DNA of 64,000 bases from Streptomyces sp. AC512_CC834 (GTDB taxonomy: Bacteria > Actinomycetota > Actinomycetes > Streptomycetales > Streptomycetaceae): positions 62,001 to 126,000 of the forward strand of contig NZ_JAGMUO010000014.1 in assembly GCF_019049325.1 (NCBI RefSeq), in the 5' to 3' direction. Below the pieces are notes generated by a model that searched no databases, was not told the DNA's origin, and was given only the letters and a program-made list of their open reading frames with translations. Shown here piece by piece: positions 38,024 to 46,021 of this stretch. The first letter of the stretch is position 1, and every line of letters starts with the position of its first letter. The position numbers and the translations under genes were made by a program.

Positions 38024-38890
38024 ATGACTGCCCCCCACCCGCCAACGGCGCGCTCCGGGAACGACCTCCGGATCCTGCGGGCCGCGGTGTTCGCCGCGGT
38101 CTGCGTCGTGCTGGCCGCGGCGGGGCACACCCTCGCCTCCTGCGCCACCGTTCCGCTGTGGTCGCTGGGCACGGGATTCCTCGGGGCGGTCCTGGTCGCC
38201 GTGCCCCTCGCCGGACGACGGCGCTCACTGCCCGGCATCGTGGTGCTGCTCACCGTCGGACAGACCGCGCTGCACGCCCTGTTCGGACTGGGCCAGCACG
38301 GCACCGCCGCGGCTACCGCTTCCGCCGCGGCCACCGCTTCCGGTACGGCCGTCGCGTCCACCGGCGGGCCGGGCGCGTTGACCGACGCGTCTTTGGTCCA
38401 GCAGGCGGCGCGGCTGGTCTGCGGGACCACCGCGGCGGCGATCAGCCCGACCCAGGCCCAACGCATCCTCACCGACGCGCGGATCTCCCCGGACGTGCAC
38501 ACCGGCGCGACGCACCACCCCGCCGACGCCCTGTCCACCGCCGACGCCTCCGCCTCGCTGCTGCCGTCCCTGCCGATGCTGCTCGGCCACGTCCTCGCGG
38601 CCCTGGCCGCCGGCTGGCTGCTGCGACGCGGGGACCTGGCCCTGGCCCGGCTCCTCGAACTGTCGGCGCACTCGGCCCACTCGATGGCCGAGGCGGCGTT
38701 CGTACGCGCCCTGCGCGCGGCGCTCTCCCTGGTGCGCACCCTGAACGCCGGGCTCGTCGGCGCCCCCGGTAACGGCCCGCGTCCGCCGCACACCGCCCTG
38801 TCGGCGCCGCCGCGGCCCCGTACGACCGCACTCCAGCACACGGTGATCAGGCGCGGCCCGCCCGGCGACACGTTCGCCCTCGCCGCCTGA
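38024..38890 (+). CDS. Predicted integral membrane protein next to copper genes
   Basis: 288 residues. Three hydrophobic segments are visible near the N-terminus (AAVFAAVCVVLAAAGHTLAS, WSLGTGFLGAVLVAVPLAG, PGIVVLLTVGQTALHALFG), followed by an Ala/Thr/Ser-rich loop with ATHHPADAL, one more helix (PMLLGHVLAALAAGWLLRRG) and a cytoplasmic tail. His residues near membrane borders could bind metal. It precedes ycnI by 126 bp on the same strand, which suggests a copper-related role; no domain was recognised. Confidence 0.8.
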   Translation: MTAPHPPTARSGNDLRILRAAVFAAVCVVLAAAGHTLASCATVPLWSLGTGFLGAVLVAVPLAGRRRSLPGIVVLLTVGQTALHALFGLGQHGTAAATASAAATASGTAVASTGGPGALTDASLVQQAARLVCGTTAAAISPTQAQRILTDARISPDVHTGATHHPADALSTADASASLLPSLPMLLGHVLAALAAGWLLRRGDLALARLLELSAHSAHSMAEAAFVRALRAALSLVRTLNAGLVGAPGNGPRPPHTALSAPPRPRTTALQHTVIRRGPPGDTFALAA

Positions 38891-39016
38891 CACGACGCGA
38901 CACCATCCGCTTTGGGGAGGGGCCGCCGTCGTGCGGCACGCGCGCGTGCGCGCATTCCTCCCGTCACTCGTCACCGGCTCAGCACCGGTGCCCACTCGAA
39001 GCGGAGTACTCCGTCC

Positions 39017-39778
39017 ATGAAGGCTTCCCGTATCGCCGCCGCCGGCGCCGTCTCCGGCATCGCCGTCCTCGCCCTGTCCGCCCCCGCGTTCGCGCACGTC
39101 AGCGTGCAGCCGGAGGGCACGGCCGCCAAGGGCGGCTACGCGGTCGTCGACTTCAAGGTCCCCAACGAACGCGACAACGCCTCCACCACCAAGCTGGAGG
39201 TCAACTTCCCCACCGACCACCCGCTGGCGTCCGTGATGCCGGAGCCGGTCCCCGGCTGGAAGGCCGAGGTCACCAAGTCCAAGCCGGCCAAGCCGCTGGA
39301 GTCGCACGGCAAGCAGCTCACCGAGGTGGTCACCAAGGTGACCTGGACCGCCGATGGTGAGGGCATCAAGCCCGGCTTCTTCCAGAAGTTCCCGGTCTCC
39401 GTCGGCGCGCTGCCCGAGGACGCCGACCAACTGGTGTTCAAGGCGATCCAGACGTACTCCAACAAGGAGGTCGTGCGCTGGATCGAGGTGCCGCAGGAGG
39501 GCCAGGAGGAGCCCGAGACCCCGGCGCCCGTGCTCGAGCTGGCCGCCGCCGAGGAAGACGCCCACGGCGCCTCGGGCTCGGCCGACGCGAAGGGCGACGA
39601 CACCGAGGCGGCCGCGCAGAACACCGCCGCCGACGCCTCCTCGTCGGACTCCGGCTCGGGCGACGGCAGCGACACCACCGCCCGGGTCCTCGGCATCGTC
39701 GGCATCGTCGTCGGTGCGGCGGGCGTCGCGTACGGCGTACTGGCCGGCCGCAGGCGCGGCTCCGGCGCCTCGGCGTAA
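39017..39778 (+). CDS. YcnI/DUF1775 copper-binding protein
   Basis: 253 residues. The signal peptide ends at APAFA-HVSVQPEG, so mature protein starts with H27, the N-terminal histidine used by YcnI proteins with a conserved Trp to hold Cu(II). The DUF1775 domain runs to about residue 165 (VPGWKAEV, EVVTKVTWTADGEGIKPGFF, FPVSVGALP). An acidic Ser/Asp/Ala linker and a C-terminal TM helix (VLGIVGIVVGAAGVAYGVLA) with RRR anchor it on the outer face. It heads the copper cluster. Confidence 0.92.
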   Translation: MKASRIAAAGAVSGIAVLALSAPAFAHVSVQPEGTAAKGGYAVVDFKVPNERDNASTTKLEVNFPTDHPLASVMPEPVPGWKAEVTKSKPAKPLESHGKQLTEVVTKVTWTADGEGIKPGFFQKFPVSVGALPEDADQLVFKAIQTYSNKEVVRWIEVPQEGQEEPETPAPVLELAAAEEDAHGASGSADAKGDDTEAAAQNTAADASSSDSGSGDGSDTTARVLGIVGIVVGAAGVAYGVLAGRRRGSGASA

Positions 39779-39828
39779 CAGCGCCCGCGCCGGTGCGTCG
39801 GCGTGACCTTGCCGACGCATCCTCTCGT

Positions 39829-39882
39829 CCGGTGCGCGCCGGGCATCCTCCGTCGGTCCGACGGAGCCCCGGCGCGCACCGG
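39829..39882 (+). terminator. Long composite hairpin between ycnI and sco
   Basis: Outer perfect 15-bp arms CCGGTGCGCGCCGGG / CCCGGCGCGCACCGG (39829-39843, 39868-39882) enclose an inner stem CTCCGTC / GACGGAG. A smaller 9-bp stem TGCGTCGGC / GCCGACGCA (39794-39802, 39811-39819) precedes it. The large hairpin ends 27 nt before the sco ATG, so it may end ycnI transcription or form a structured sco leader. Confidence 0.65.
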
Positions 39883-39909
39883 AGCACCTCACATCTGGGA
39901 CATTTTTCT

Positions 39910-40560
39910 ATGCGCAAGAAGACGTTCGCCGCGGCCGCCCTGCTCGCCGCCGCCTCCCTGACCCTCTCCGCCTGCGGCAGCGGCGCCGACAGCGACAAGC
40001 CCGTGACCGTGGTCTCCGAGGACAACAGCCAGCAGGCCGCCACCGTCCTCGACAAGCCCTTCGAGAAGCCCGACCTGGTCCTCACGGACACCCGGGGCAA
40101 GAAGTACGACCTCCGCGAGCAGACCGCCGGCAAGCCCACCCTGATCTACTTCGGCTACACCCACTGCCCCGACGTCTGCCCCCTGACCATGAACAACATC
40201 GCCGTGGCCAAGAAGCAGCTCTCCCAGGCCGAGCAGGACAAGCTCCGCGTCGTGTTCGTCAGCACCGACCCGGAGCGCGACACCCCGGCCGCACTCGGCA
40301 AGTGGCTCAAGGGCATCGACTCGCAGATCGTCGGTCTGACCGGCGACTTCGACACCGTCCAGGCCGGCGCCCGCACCCTCGGCATCTCGATCGATCCGCC
40401 GACCAAGGACAAGGACGGCAAGATCATCTCGACGCACGGCACCCAGGTCGTCGCCTTCTCCCCGAAGTCCGACGCGGGCTACGTCCTCTACGGCGAGGAC
40501 GCCACGGTCGACGACTACACCAAGGACCTCCCCAAGCTCATCAAGGGGGAGAACCCGTGA
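39910..40560 (+). CDS. sco: Sco (SCO1/SenC/PrrC) copper chaperone lipoprotein
   Basis: 216 residues. The lipobox LSAC gives C22 lipidation on the outer membrane face. The thioredoxin-like Sco fold carries the copper site C86-P-D-V-C90 (GYTHCPDVCP) and H176 (ISTHGTQV), all present. Sco proteins deliver copper to the CuA site of cytochrome oxidase; in S. lividans the equivalent gene works with EcuC and DtpA in copper supply during development (recollection). The stop overlaps the ecuC start as GTGA. Confidence 0.96.
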   Translation: MRKKTFAAAALLAAASLTLSACGSGADSDKPVTVVSEDNSQQAATVLDKPFEKPDLVLTDTRGKKYDLREQTAGKPTLIYFGYTHCPDVCPLTMNNIAVAKKQLSQAEQDKLRVVFVSTDPERDTPAALGKWLKGIDSQIVGLTGDFDTVQAGARTLGISIDPPTKDKDGKIISTHGTQVVAFSPKSDAGYVLYGEDATVDDYTKDLPKLIKGENP

Positions 40561-41078
40561 GGCGGCCGACGGGAGGACCGGTGCGGGGCCGCCCCGTCCT
40601 CGCCGCCGTCGCGGTGATCGGCGCCCTGGCCCTCTCGGGCTGCGGCGGATCGGACTCCGACTCCGACTCCCCGGCCGCCGGTGCCGAACTCTCCGTCGGC
40701 GCCGCCTACATACCGCAGCCGGTCTCCGACTCGATGGCGGCCGGATTCCTCACCATCACCAACAAGGGCGACGCGGCCGACGAACTCACCTCCGTCACGA
40801 GCGAGGCCGGCGACGTCACCGTGCACGAAACCGTCGACGGGACCATGAAGCAGGTCGAGCGCCTCGAGGTCCCCGCCCACGGTCAACTCGTGTTCAAGAG
40901 CGGCGGAAACCACCTGATGTTCGAGAAGCTGAAGCAACAGCCGAAGCGGGGACAGTCCGTCGCCGTCGAACTGCACTTCGCCCACTCCGACCCCGTCACG
41001 GTCAAGCTGCCCGTGAAGGCGGCCACGTACCAGCCCACGACCGGACACTCCGAACACTCCGGACACTCCGGACACTGA
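40557..41078 (+). CDS. ecuC: EcuC-type extracytoplasmic copper chaperone (PCu(A)C)
   Basis: 173 residues from GTG with GGGGGAG upstream inside sco. Lipobox ALSGC (C29). The PCu(A)C Cu(I) motif is complete: H90, M97, then 21 residues to H119-L-M121 (GGNHLMF). The C-terminus TTGHSEHSGHSGH is an additional His-rich tail. It should pass Cu(I) to Sco or directly to a cuproenzyme. The CopC-CopD gene starts 13 nt after its stop. Confidence 0.94.
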   Translation: MRRPTGGPVRGRPVLAAVAVIGALALSGCGGSDSDSDSPAAGAELSVGAAYIPQPVSDSMAAGFLTITNKGDAADELTSVTSEAGDVTVHETVDGTMKQVERLEVPAHGQLVFKSGGNHLMFEKLKQQPKRGQSVAVELHFAHSDPVTVKLPVKAATYQPTTGHSEHSGHSGH

Positions 41079-41091
41079 GGGAGGGGACACC

Positions 41092-43098
41092 TTGACGCAG
41101 ACCATCGCCCCGCGCGTCCGGACCCTGGTGCTGCTGCTCCTGGCCGCGGCCTGCGCACTGCTGGCCGGTGCCGGACCGGCCTCCGCGCACGCCGCGCTCA
41201 CCGGAAGCGACCCCCGGCAAGGGGTGGTGGTCGACAAGGCTCCGGCCCAGGTGTCGCTCACCTTCTCCGAGTCGGTCTCCATGGACGACGACTCGCTGCG
41301 CGTCCTCGATCCCAAGGGCAAGCGCGTCGACGACGGCGCACCGTCCGGCACGGGCGGCACAACCTACTCCGTGAAACTGCACACCGGGCTCCCCAACGGC
41401 ACGTACACGGTGACCTACCAGGTCGTGTCCGCCGACAGCCACCCGGTCGCCGGCGCCTACACCTTCTCCGTCGGCGCCCCGTCCAAGACCTCCGTCTCCG
41501 TCACCGGCCAGGAGGCGGGCGGCGGGTTCGTCGGAGGGCTGTACGGCTTCGGCCGGTACGTGTCGTACGCCGGGTTCGCCGTCCTGGTGGGCGGCGCCGC
41601 CTTCGTGCTGGCCTGCTGGTCGCGCGGCTCCGGGGTACGGGTCGTGCAGCGGGTCGTCGTCTCCGGCTGGCTCGCGCTGACCGCCGCCACCCTCCTGCTC
41701 CTCCTGCTGCGCGGCTCCTACACCAGCTCCGGCAAGGCCGCCGACGTCTTCGACCTGAGCCTGCTCGGCGAGGTGCTGCAGACCAAGGCCGGCGCCGCGC
41801 TGGTCTCCCGGCTGCTGCTGCTCGCGGCGGCCGCGCTGTTCATCGCCGTGCTCTTCGGCGCGTACGACAAACGGGAGGACGAGGAGAAGCGGGACCTCAC
41901 CTTCGGGCTCGCGGTCGGCGGAAGCGTCGTGGCCGCGGGCCTCGCGGCGACCTGGGCGATGTCCGAGCACGCCTCCGTCGGTCTCCAGGCCGGCCTCGCC
42001 ATGCCGGTCGACGTCGTCCACCTGATAGCCGTCGCCACCTGGCTCGGCGGACTCGTCGCCCTGCTCGCCGCCCTGTATCGCGGCCCCGCGGACACCCCGG
42101 TCCCCGACGACGCCGTACGCCGGTTCTCGCGCATCGCCTTCGGCAGTGTCATCGCCCTGGTGGCGACCGGCACCTACCAGTCCTGGCGCCAGCTCGGCTC
42201 CTGGACGGCCTTCACCGACACCCGGTACGGCCAGCTCCTCCTCGTCAAGATCGGGCTCGTGGCGGTACTCGTCGGCGTCGCCTACTTCTCGCGACGGTGG
42301 ACGGCCCAGTTGGCACAGGCGGTGCCCGCCGTCGCCCGGCAGCGTGCCGCCGAGACCTCGTCCGGGAAGGTGAAAGTCCCCGAGAAGGCCTCCGGTACTG
42401 GAAAGGGTTCCAGCACCGCGACGGCCTCCGACGCCGGGAAAGGCTCCGGCACGGGGAAGGGATCCGGCGCTGGGAAGGGCTCCGGCACGGGGAAGGGATC
42501 CGGCGGCTCCCAGCGTGCCGCCCAGCTCGCCCGGCAGCGCGCGGCCGTGGACGCCGCCCGGCAGAAGCAGCACCGGGACGCCGACCCGCACCGCTTCGGA
42601 CTGCGCCGCTCCGTGCTCGCCGAAGCGGGCGTCGCCGTCGTCCTGCTCGCCGTCACCACCGTCCTGACCCAGACCGAGCCGGGCCGGACCGAGGAGGAGG
42701 CCAAGGCCTCGGGCCCGTCCTCCACCGCCACCTCCGCGCCCTCCGCGCCCTCCACCGGCGCGGTGACGCTGGACATGCCCTTCGACACCGGCAGCCAGAA
42801 CGGCAAGGGCGTCGTACGGGTCGAACTCGACCCCGCCCGGGTCGGCGCCAACGACATGCACCTCTACGTCGAGCGCCCGGACGGTACCGCCTTCGACATC
42901 CCCGAGGTGAAGGTGGCCTTCACCCAGGAGGCCAAGGACATCGGGCCCCTGCCCGTCGTCCCCGACCACATCACCACCGGACACTGGTCGGCGAGCGGAG
43001 TGCAGATCCCGATGGCCGGTGACTGGGAAGTCGCCGTGACCGTACGGACCTCCGACATCGACCAGGTCACCATCTCCAAGAACGCGCAGATCGGCTGA
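41092..43098 (+). CDS. CopC-CopD fusion copper-transport protein (YcnJ-like)
   Basis: 668 residues from TTG with GAGGG 7 nt upstream. The signal peptide ends at GPASA-HAALTGSDP, giving mature N-terminal H33, the CopC copper ligand; VSADSHPVAGAYTF supplies another His. A CopD-type membrane domain of about eight helices follows (IAVATWLGGLVALLAAL). A cytoplasmic loop with GTGKGS repeats, a final TM helix and an outer C-terminal beta domain (FDTGSQNGKGVVRVELDP) complete it. Predicted role: copper uptake, or handing over copper across the membrane. Confidence 0.93.
   Translation: MTQTIAPRVRTLVLLLLAAACALLAGAGPASAHAALTGSDPRQGVVVDKAPAQVSLTFSESVSMDDDSLRVLDPKGKRVDDGAPSGTGGTTYSVKLHTGLPNGTYTVTYQVVSADSHPVAGAYTFSVGAPSKTSVSVTGQEAGGGFVGGLYGFGRYVSYAGFAVLVGGAAFVLACWSRGSGVRVVQRVVVSGWLALTAATLLLLLLRGSYTSSGKAADVFDLSLLGEVLQTKAGAALVSRLLLLAAAALFIAVLFGAYDKREDEEKRDLTFGLAVGGSVVAAGLAATWAMSEHASVGLQAGLAMPVDVVHLIAVATWLGGLVALLAALYRGPADTPVPDDAVRRFSRIAFGSVIALVATGTYQSWRQLGSWTAFTDTRYGQLLLVKIGLVAVLVGVAYFSRRWTAQLAQAVPAVARQRAAETSSGKVKVPEKASGTGKGSSTATASDAGKGSGTGKGSGAGKGSGTGKGSGGSQRAAQLARQRAAVDAARQKQHRDADPHRFGLRRSVLAEAGVAVVLLAVTTVLTQTEPGRTEEEAKASGPSSTATSAPSAPSTGAVTLDMPFDTGSQNGKGVVRVELDPARVGANDMHLYVERPDGTAFDIPEVKVAFTQEAKDIGPLPVVPDHITTGHWSASGVQIPMAGDWEVAVTVRTSDIDQVTISKNAQIG
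42430..42501 (+). repeat. Four 18-bp tandem repeats (GxGKGS)
   Basis: Contiguous units at 42430, 42448, 42466 and 42484 (GGCACGGGGAAGGGATCC and variants) encode DAGKGS, GTGKGS, GAGKGS and GTGKGS. A further related unit is at 42391-42408. Confidence 0.85.
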
Positions 43099-43106
43099 AC
43101 CGCACC

Positions 43107-44429
43107 ATGGCTGACCAGTCCATTCCGGAGGCCCGAAACCCCGAGGCGACCCGCGGGACGCCCGGCGGCCCCGGGCCGCTCGACCCCGAGAACACCACCG
43201 CCCGCACGGGCGTCTCGCGAAGGCGACTCCTCGGCACCGCCGGTGCCACCGGGCTCGTCCTCGGCGCGGCCGGCGGCGCCGCGGGCTACGCGGCCGCGCC
43301 CTCCTCCGCCGCCACCCCTCTCACCTCGCTCGGCAGCGAGCAGGCGATGTTTCACGGGAAACATCAGCCCGGCATCACCACCGCCATGCAGGCCTGCGGC
43401 CACCTCGTCGCCTTCGACCTCGCGGCGGGCGCCGGGCGCAAGGAGGCCACCGCACTGCTGCGCCGCTGGTCCGACACAGCCCGGCGGCTGATGGCGGGCG
43501 AGCCCGCCGGAACCCGTGACACGGACGTGGCCCGGGACGCCGGCCCCTCCTCGCTGACCGTCACCTTCGGATTCGGGCACTCCTTCTTCGGCCGTACCGG
43601 CCTGGACAGGCAGCGTCCGGTCGCACTCGACCCGCTCCCCGACTTCTCCTCCGACCACCTCGACAAGAACCGCAGCAACGGCGACCTCTGGGTGCAGATC
43701 GGCGCCGACGACGCGCTGGTGGCCTTCCACGCCCTGCGCGCGATCCAGCAGGACGCCGGGACGGCCGCCCGCCTCCGCTGGCAGATGAACGGCTTCAACC
43801 GTTCACCGGGCGCCACCGCCCACCCCATGACGGCCCGCAACCTCATGGGCCAGGTCGACGGCACCCGCAACCCGAAGCCCGCCGAGCCCGACTTCGACAA
43901 GCGGATCTTCGTCCCCGAACAGCCGGGGAAGGGCGGACAAGCCTGGATGGCGAACGGCTCCTACGTCGTCGTACGCCGTATCCGCATGCTCCTCGACGAC
44001 TGGGAGCAGCTCTCGGTCAAGGCCCAGGAGGACGTCATCGGCCGCCGCAAGGCCGACGGGGCACCGCTGTCCGGGGGGTCCGAGACGACCGAGATGGACC
44101 TGGAGAAGACGGACGGGGCCGGCAAGCTCGTCGTACCGATCAACGCCCACGCCCGCATCACCCGCCCCGACCAGAACGGCGGCGCTGCCCTGGTCCGCCG
44201 GCCCTTCTCGTACCACGACGGCTTCGACGCCGACGGTGTCCCGGACGCCGGCCTGCTCTTCATCTGCTGGCAGGCCGATCCGCTGCGGGGCTTCGTGCCC
44301 GTGCAGCGCAAACTGGACCGGGGCGACGCGCTGTCGCAGTTCATCCGGCACGAGGCGAGCGGCCTGTTCGCGGTGCCGGGCGGGGCGGCGGAGGGAGAAT
44401 ACGTGGGGCAGCCGCTGCTGGAGGGGTGA
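43107..44429 (+). CDS. dtpA: Tat-exported dye-decolorising (DyP) heme peroxidase DtpA
   Basis: 440 residues. The twin-arginine signal GVSRRRLLGTAGATGL precedes a class A/EfeB-like DyP domain with the GxxDG motif (GQVDGTRN), distal Arg/His region INAHARITRP, and LLFICWQADPLRGFVPVQ. It lies directly after the sco-ecuC-copCD genes in the order known from S. lividans, where DtpA is required with Sco and EcuC for maturation of the copper oxidase GlxA (recollection). A near-parS sequence is embedded in the coding region at 43348. Confidence 0.94.
   Translation: MADQSIPEARNPEATRGTPGGPGPLDPENTTARTGVSRRRLLGTAGATGLVLGAAGGAAGYAAAPSSAATPLTSLGSEQAMFHGKHQPGITTAMQACGHLVAFDLAAGAGRKEATALLRRWSDTARRLMAGEPAGTRDTDVARDAGPSSLTVTFGFGHSFFGRTGLDRQRPVALDPLPDFSSDHLDKNRSNGDLWVQIGADDALVAFHALRAIQQDAGTAARLRWQMNGFNRSPGATAHPMTARNLMGQVDGTRNPKPAEPDFDKRIFVPEQPGKGGQAWMANGSYVVVRRIRMLLDDWEQLSVKAQEDVIGRRKADGAPLSGGSETTEMDLEKTDGAGKLVVPINAHARITRPDQNGGAALVRRPFSYHDGFDADGVPDAGLLFICWQADPLRGFVPVQRKLDRGDALSQFIRHEASGLFAVPGGAAEGEYVGQPLLEG
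43348..43363. other. Near-consensus parS inside dtpA
   Basis: TGTTTCACGGGAAACA differs from TGTTTCACGTGAAACA at one central base. It encodes part of MFHGKHQ, so the match may be a coding coincidence. Confidence 0.4.
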
Positions 44430-44498
44430 AACCGGCGGCGAGTCACCCCGGGGAGGGGGCTTGGACGAGACGCGTGGGCCGGGTCCCGCCGGGCCCAT

Positions 44499-44504
44499 TA
44501 GGGT
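44499..44504 (+). promoter_or_regulatory. -10 element of a leaderless pheA transcript
   Basis: TAGGGT ends 6 nt before the pheA ATG, the spacing expected when transcription starts at or next to the start codon. No Shine-Dalgarno is present. Confidence 0.55.
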
Positions 44505-44510
44505 GAGTAC

Positions 44511-45443
44511 ATGCCAGCCAGTTACGCGTATCTCGGCCCTGAAGGCACCTTCACCGAAGTCGCCCTGCGCACACTTCCGGAGACGGCGACCCGGGAGCTG
44601 GTCCCCTACGTGTCCGTCCAGTCCGCGCTCGACGCGGTGCGCACCGGCGAGGCCGAGGCCGCGTTCGTGCCGATCGAGAACTCCGTGGAGGGCGGCATCA
44701 CCACCACCCTCGACGAGCTGGTCGCCGGCCAGCCGCTGATGATCTACCGCGAGGTGCTGCTGTCCATCACCTTCGCGCTGCTGGTCCGCCCCGGCACCAA
44801 GTTGTCGGACATCAAGACGGTCACCGCCCACCCGGCCGCCCAGCCCCAGGTCCGCAACTGGCTCAAGGCACACCTCCCGGACGTCGCCTGGGAGTCCGCC
44901 GCCTCCAACGCGGACGGCGCCCGCCTGGTGCAGGAGGGGCGGTACGACGCGGCCTTCGCCGGTGAGTTCGCCGCGGAGCGCTACGGCCTGGAGGTGCTGG
45001 AAGCCGACATCCACGACGCGGAGAACGCCCAGACGCGCTTCGTGCTGGTGGGCCGCCCGGCGCGGCCCGCGGCTCCGACCGGCGCGGACAAGACGTCCGT
45101 CGTGCTCTGGCAGCGGGACGACCACCCTGGTGGCCTGCGCGATCTGCTGGGCGAGTTCGCCACCCGGGGTGTCAACCTGATGCTGCTCCAGTCCCGGCCC
45201 ACGGGCGCCGGGATCGGCAACTACTGCTTCTGCATCGACGCCGAGGGGCACATCACCGACCGCCGGGTGGCCGACGCGCTGATGGGCCTGAAACGGTCCT
45301 GCCTCCAGGTGCGCTACCTCGGGTCGTATCCGCGGGCGGAGGTCGAGCCGGCGGACGTGGACGCGCTGCGGCCGGGTACCTCGGACGAGGCGTTCGTGGC
45401 GGCGGCGGACTGGGTGGCGCGCTGCCAGGACGGCCGGTTCTGA
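44511..45443 (+). CDS. pheA: Prephenate dehydratase
   Basis: 310 residues. The monofunctional actinobacterial form: PDT catalytic domain (SYAYLGPEGTFTEVALR, VPIENSVEGGITTTLDEL, and the TRF motif in NAQTRFVLVG), then an ACT regulatory domain (GGLRDLLGEFATRGVNLMLL, ESRP-like SRPTGAGIGNYCFCID). Converts prephenate to phenylpyruvate in phenylalanine synthesis, with feedback control expected through ACT. No chorismate mutase domain. Confidence 0.97.
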   Translation: MPASYAYLGPEGTFTEVALRTLPETATRELVPYVSVQSALDAVRTGEAEAAFVPIENSVEGGITTTLDELVAGQPLMIYREVLLSITFALLVRPGTKLSDIKTVTAHPAAQPQVRNWLKAHLPDVAWESAASNADGARLVQEGRYDAAFAGEFAAERYGLEVLEADIHDAENAQTRFVLVGRPARPAAPTGADKTSVVLWQRDDHPGGLRDLLGEFATRGVNLMLLQSRPTGAGIGNYCFCIDAEGHITDRRVADALMGLKRSCLQVRYLGSYPRAEVEPADVDALRPGTSDEAFVAAADWVARCQDGRF

Positions 45444-45515
45444 CAGCCGTTAGCCACCGGAGCCATCAGAGCCCCAGAGCCGTCGAAGCCGGCCAGTCGT
45501 ACCTGCCGATTTTCC

Positions 45516-45853
45516 TTGTCCACAGGAGTTATCCACAGGTCTGCTTCTCGACCTGGGGACAAGTCGACAACGAAGCGGTATTCGGTCGACAAATCCCCCT
45601 ACAGCCCTTTACTTCCTCCACAGGGCCCCAGGTCACCCTTCGTCCACCTGTTTCTTGACCCCCATACTCCGGAGCGACACCGGATGCCCCGTTTCCACTC
45701 GAAAGTGGACGTGCGGAGGGTTTGGGCGGGCCGCCTCCCGCAATTTGGAATGATCACTTCCGTCAGTCCACAGATCTTTCACACAGCCTGTGGATAACTT
45801 TTCCGGGCTGTGGGTTCCTGTGGACAGCGCACCCTCAAGTCCCGTTCTCCACA
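45516..45853. other. DnaA-box cluster between pheA and serS
   Basis: Within a 578-bp gene-free gap are three perfect DnaA boxes: TTGTCCACA (45516-45524), TTATCCACA (45529-45537) and inverted TGTGGATAA (45789-45797). There are also two with one mismatch (TGTGGACAG 45819-45827; TTCTCCACA 45845-45853) and two weaker ones (45614-45622, 45764-45772). No AT-rich unwinding element or dnaA/dnaN gene is adjacent, so it is not oriC. It resembles the extra-origin DnaA-titration clusters reported in S. coelicolor. Confidence 0.8.
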
Positions 45854-46008
45854 AGGAAATCCGGTCAACCCAGCGTCCGTACACTGCCTCGTTCCAGGGA
45901 TTCGGCCTCTTTTCATTGACGCAGGGGACACAAAGGGCAATATCCGCATAACGGAACGTGAGACCCGTGTGCGGCAAAAGTGAGTCGAGACCCATGACCG
46001 CACACCGG

Positions 46009-46014
46009 TAGCCT
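46009..46014 (+). promoter_or_regulatory. -10 element of a leaderless serS transcript
   Basis: TAGCCT ends 7 nt before the serS GTG; no ribosome-binding site is visible, so serS is probably leaderless. Confidence 0.55.
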
Positions 46015-46021
46015 TGGCCAC

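Noticed and set aside
45516..45853. Chromosomal origin (oriC)
   Set aside because: No dnaA or dnaN adjacent, too few boxes for the Streptomyces origin (about 19 expected), and no AT-rich element. Treated as an extra-origin cluster.
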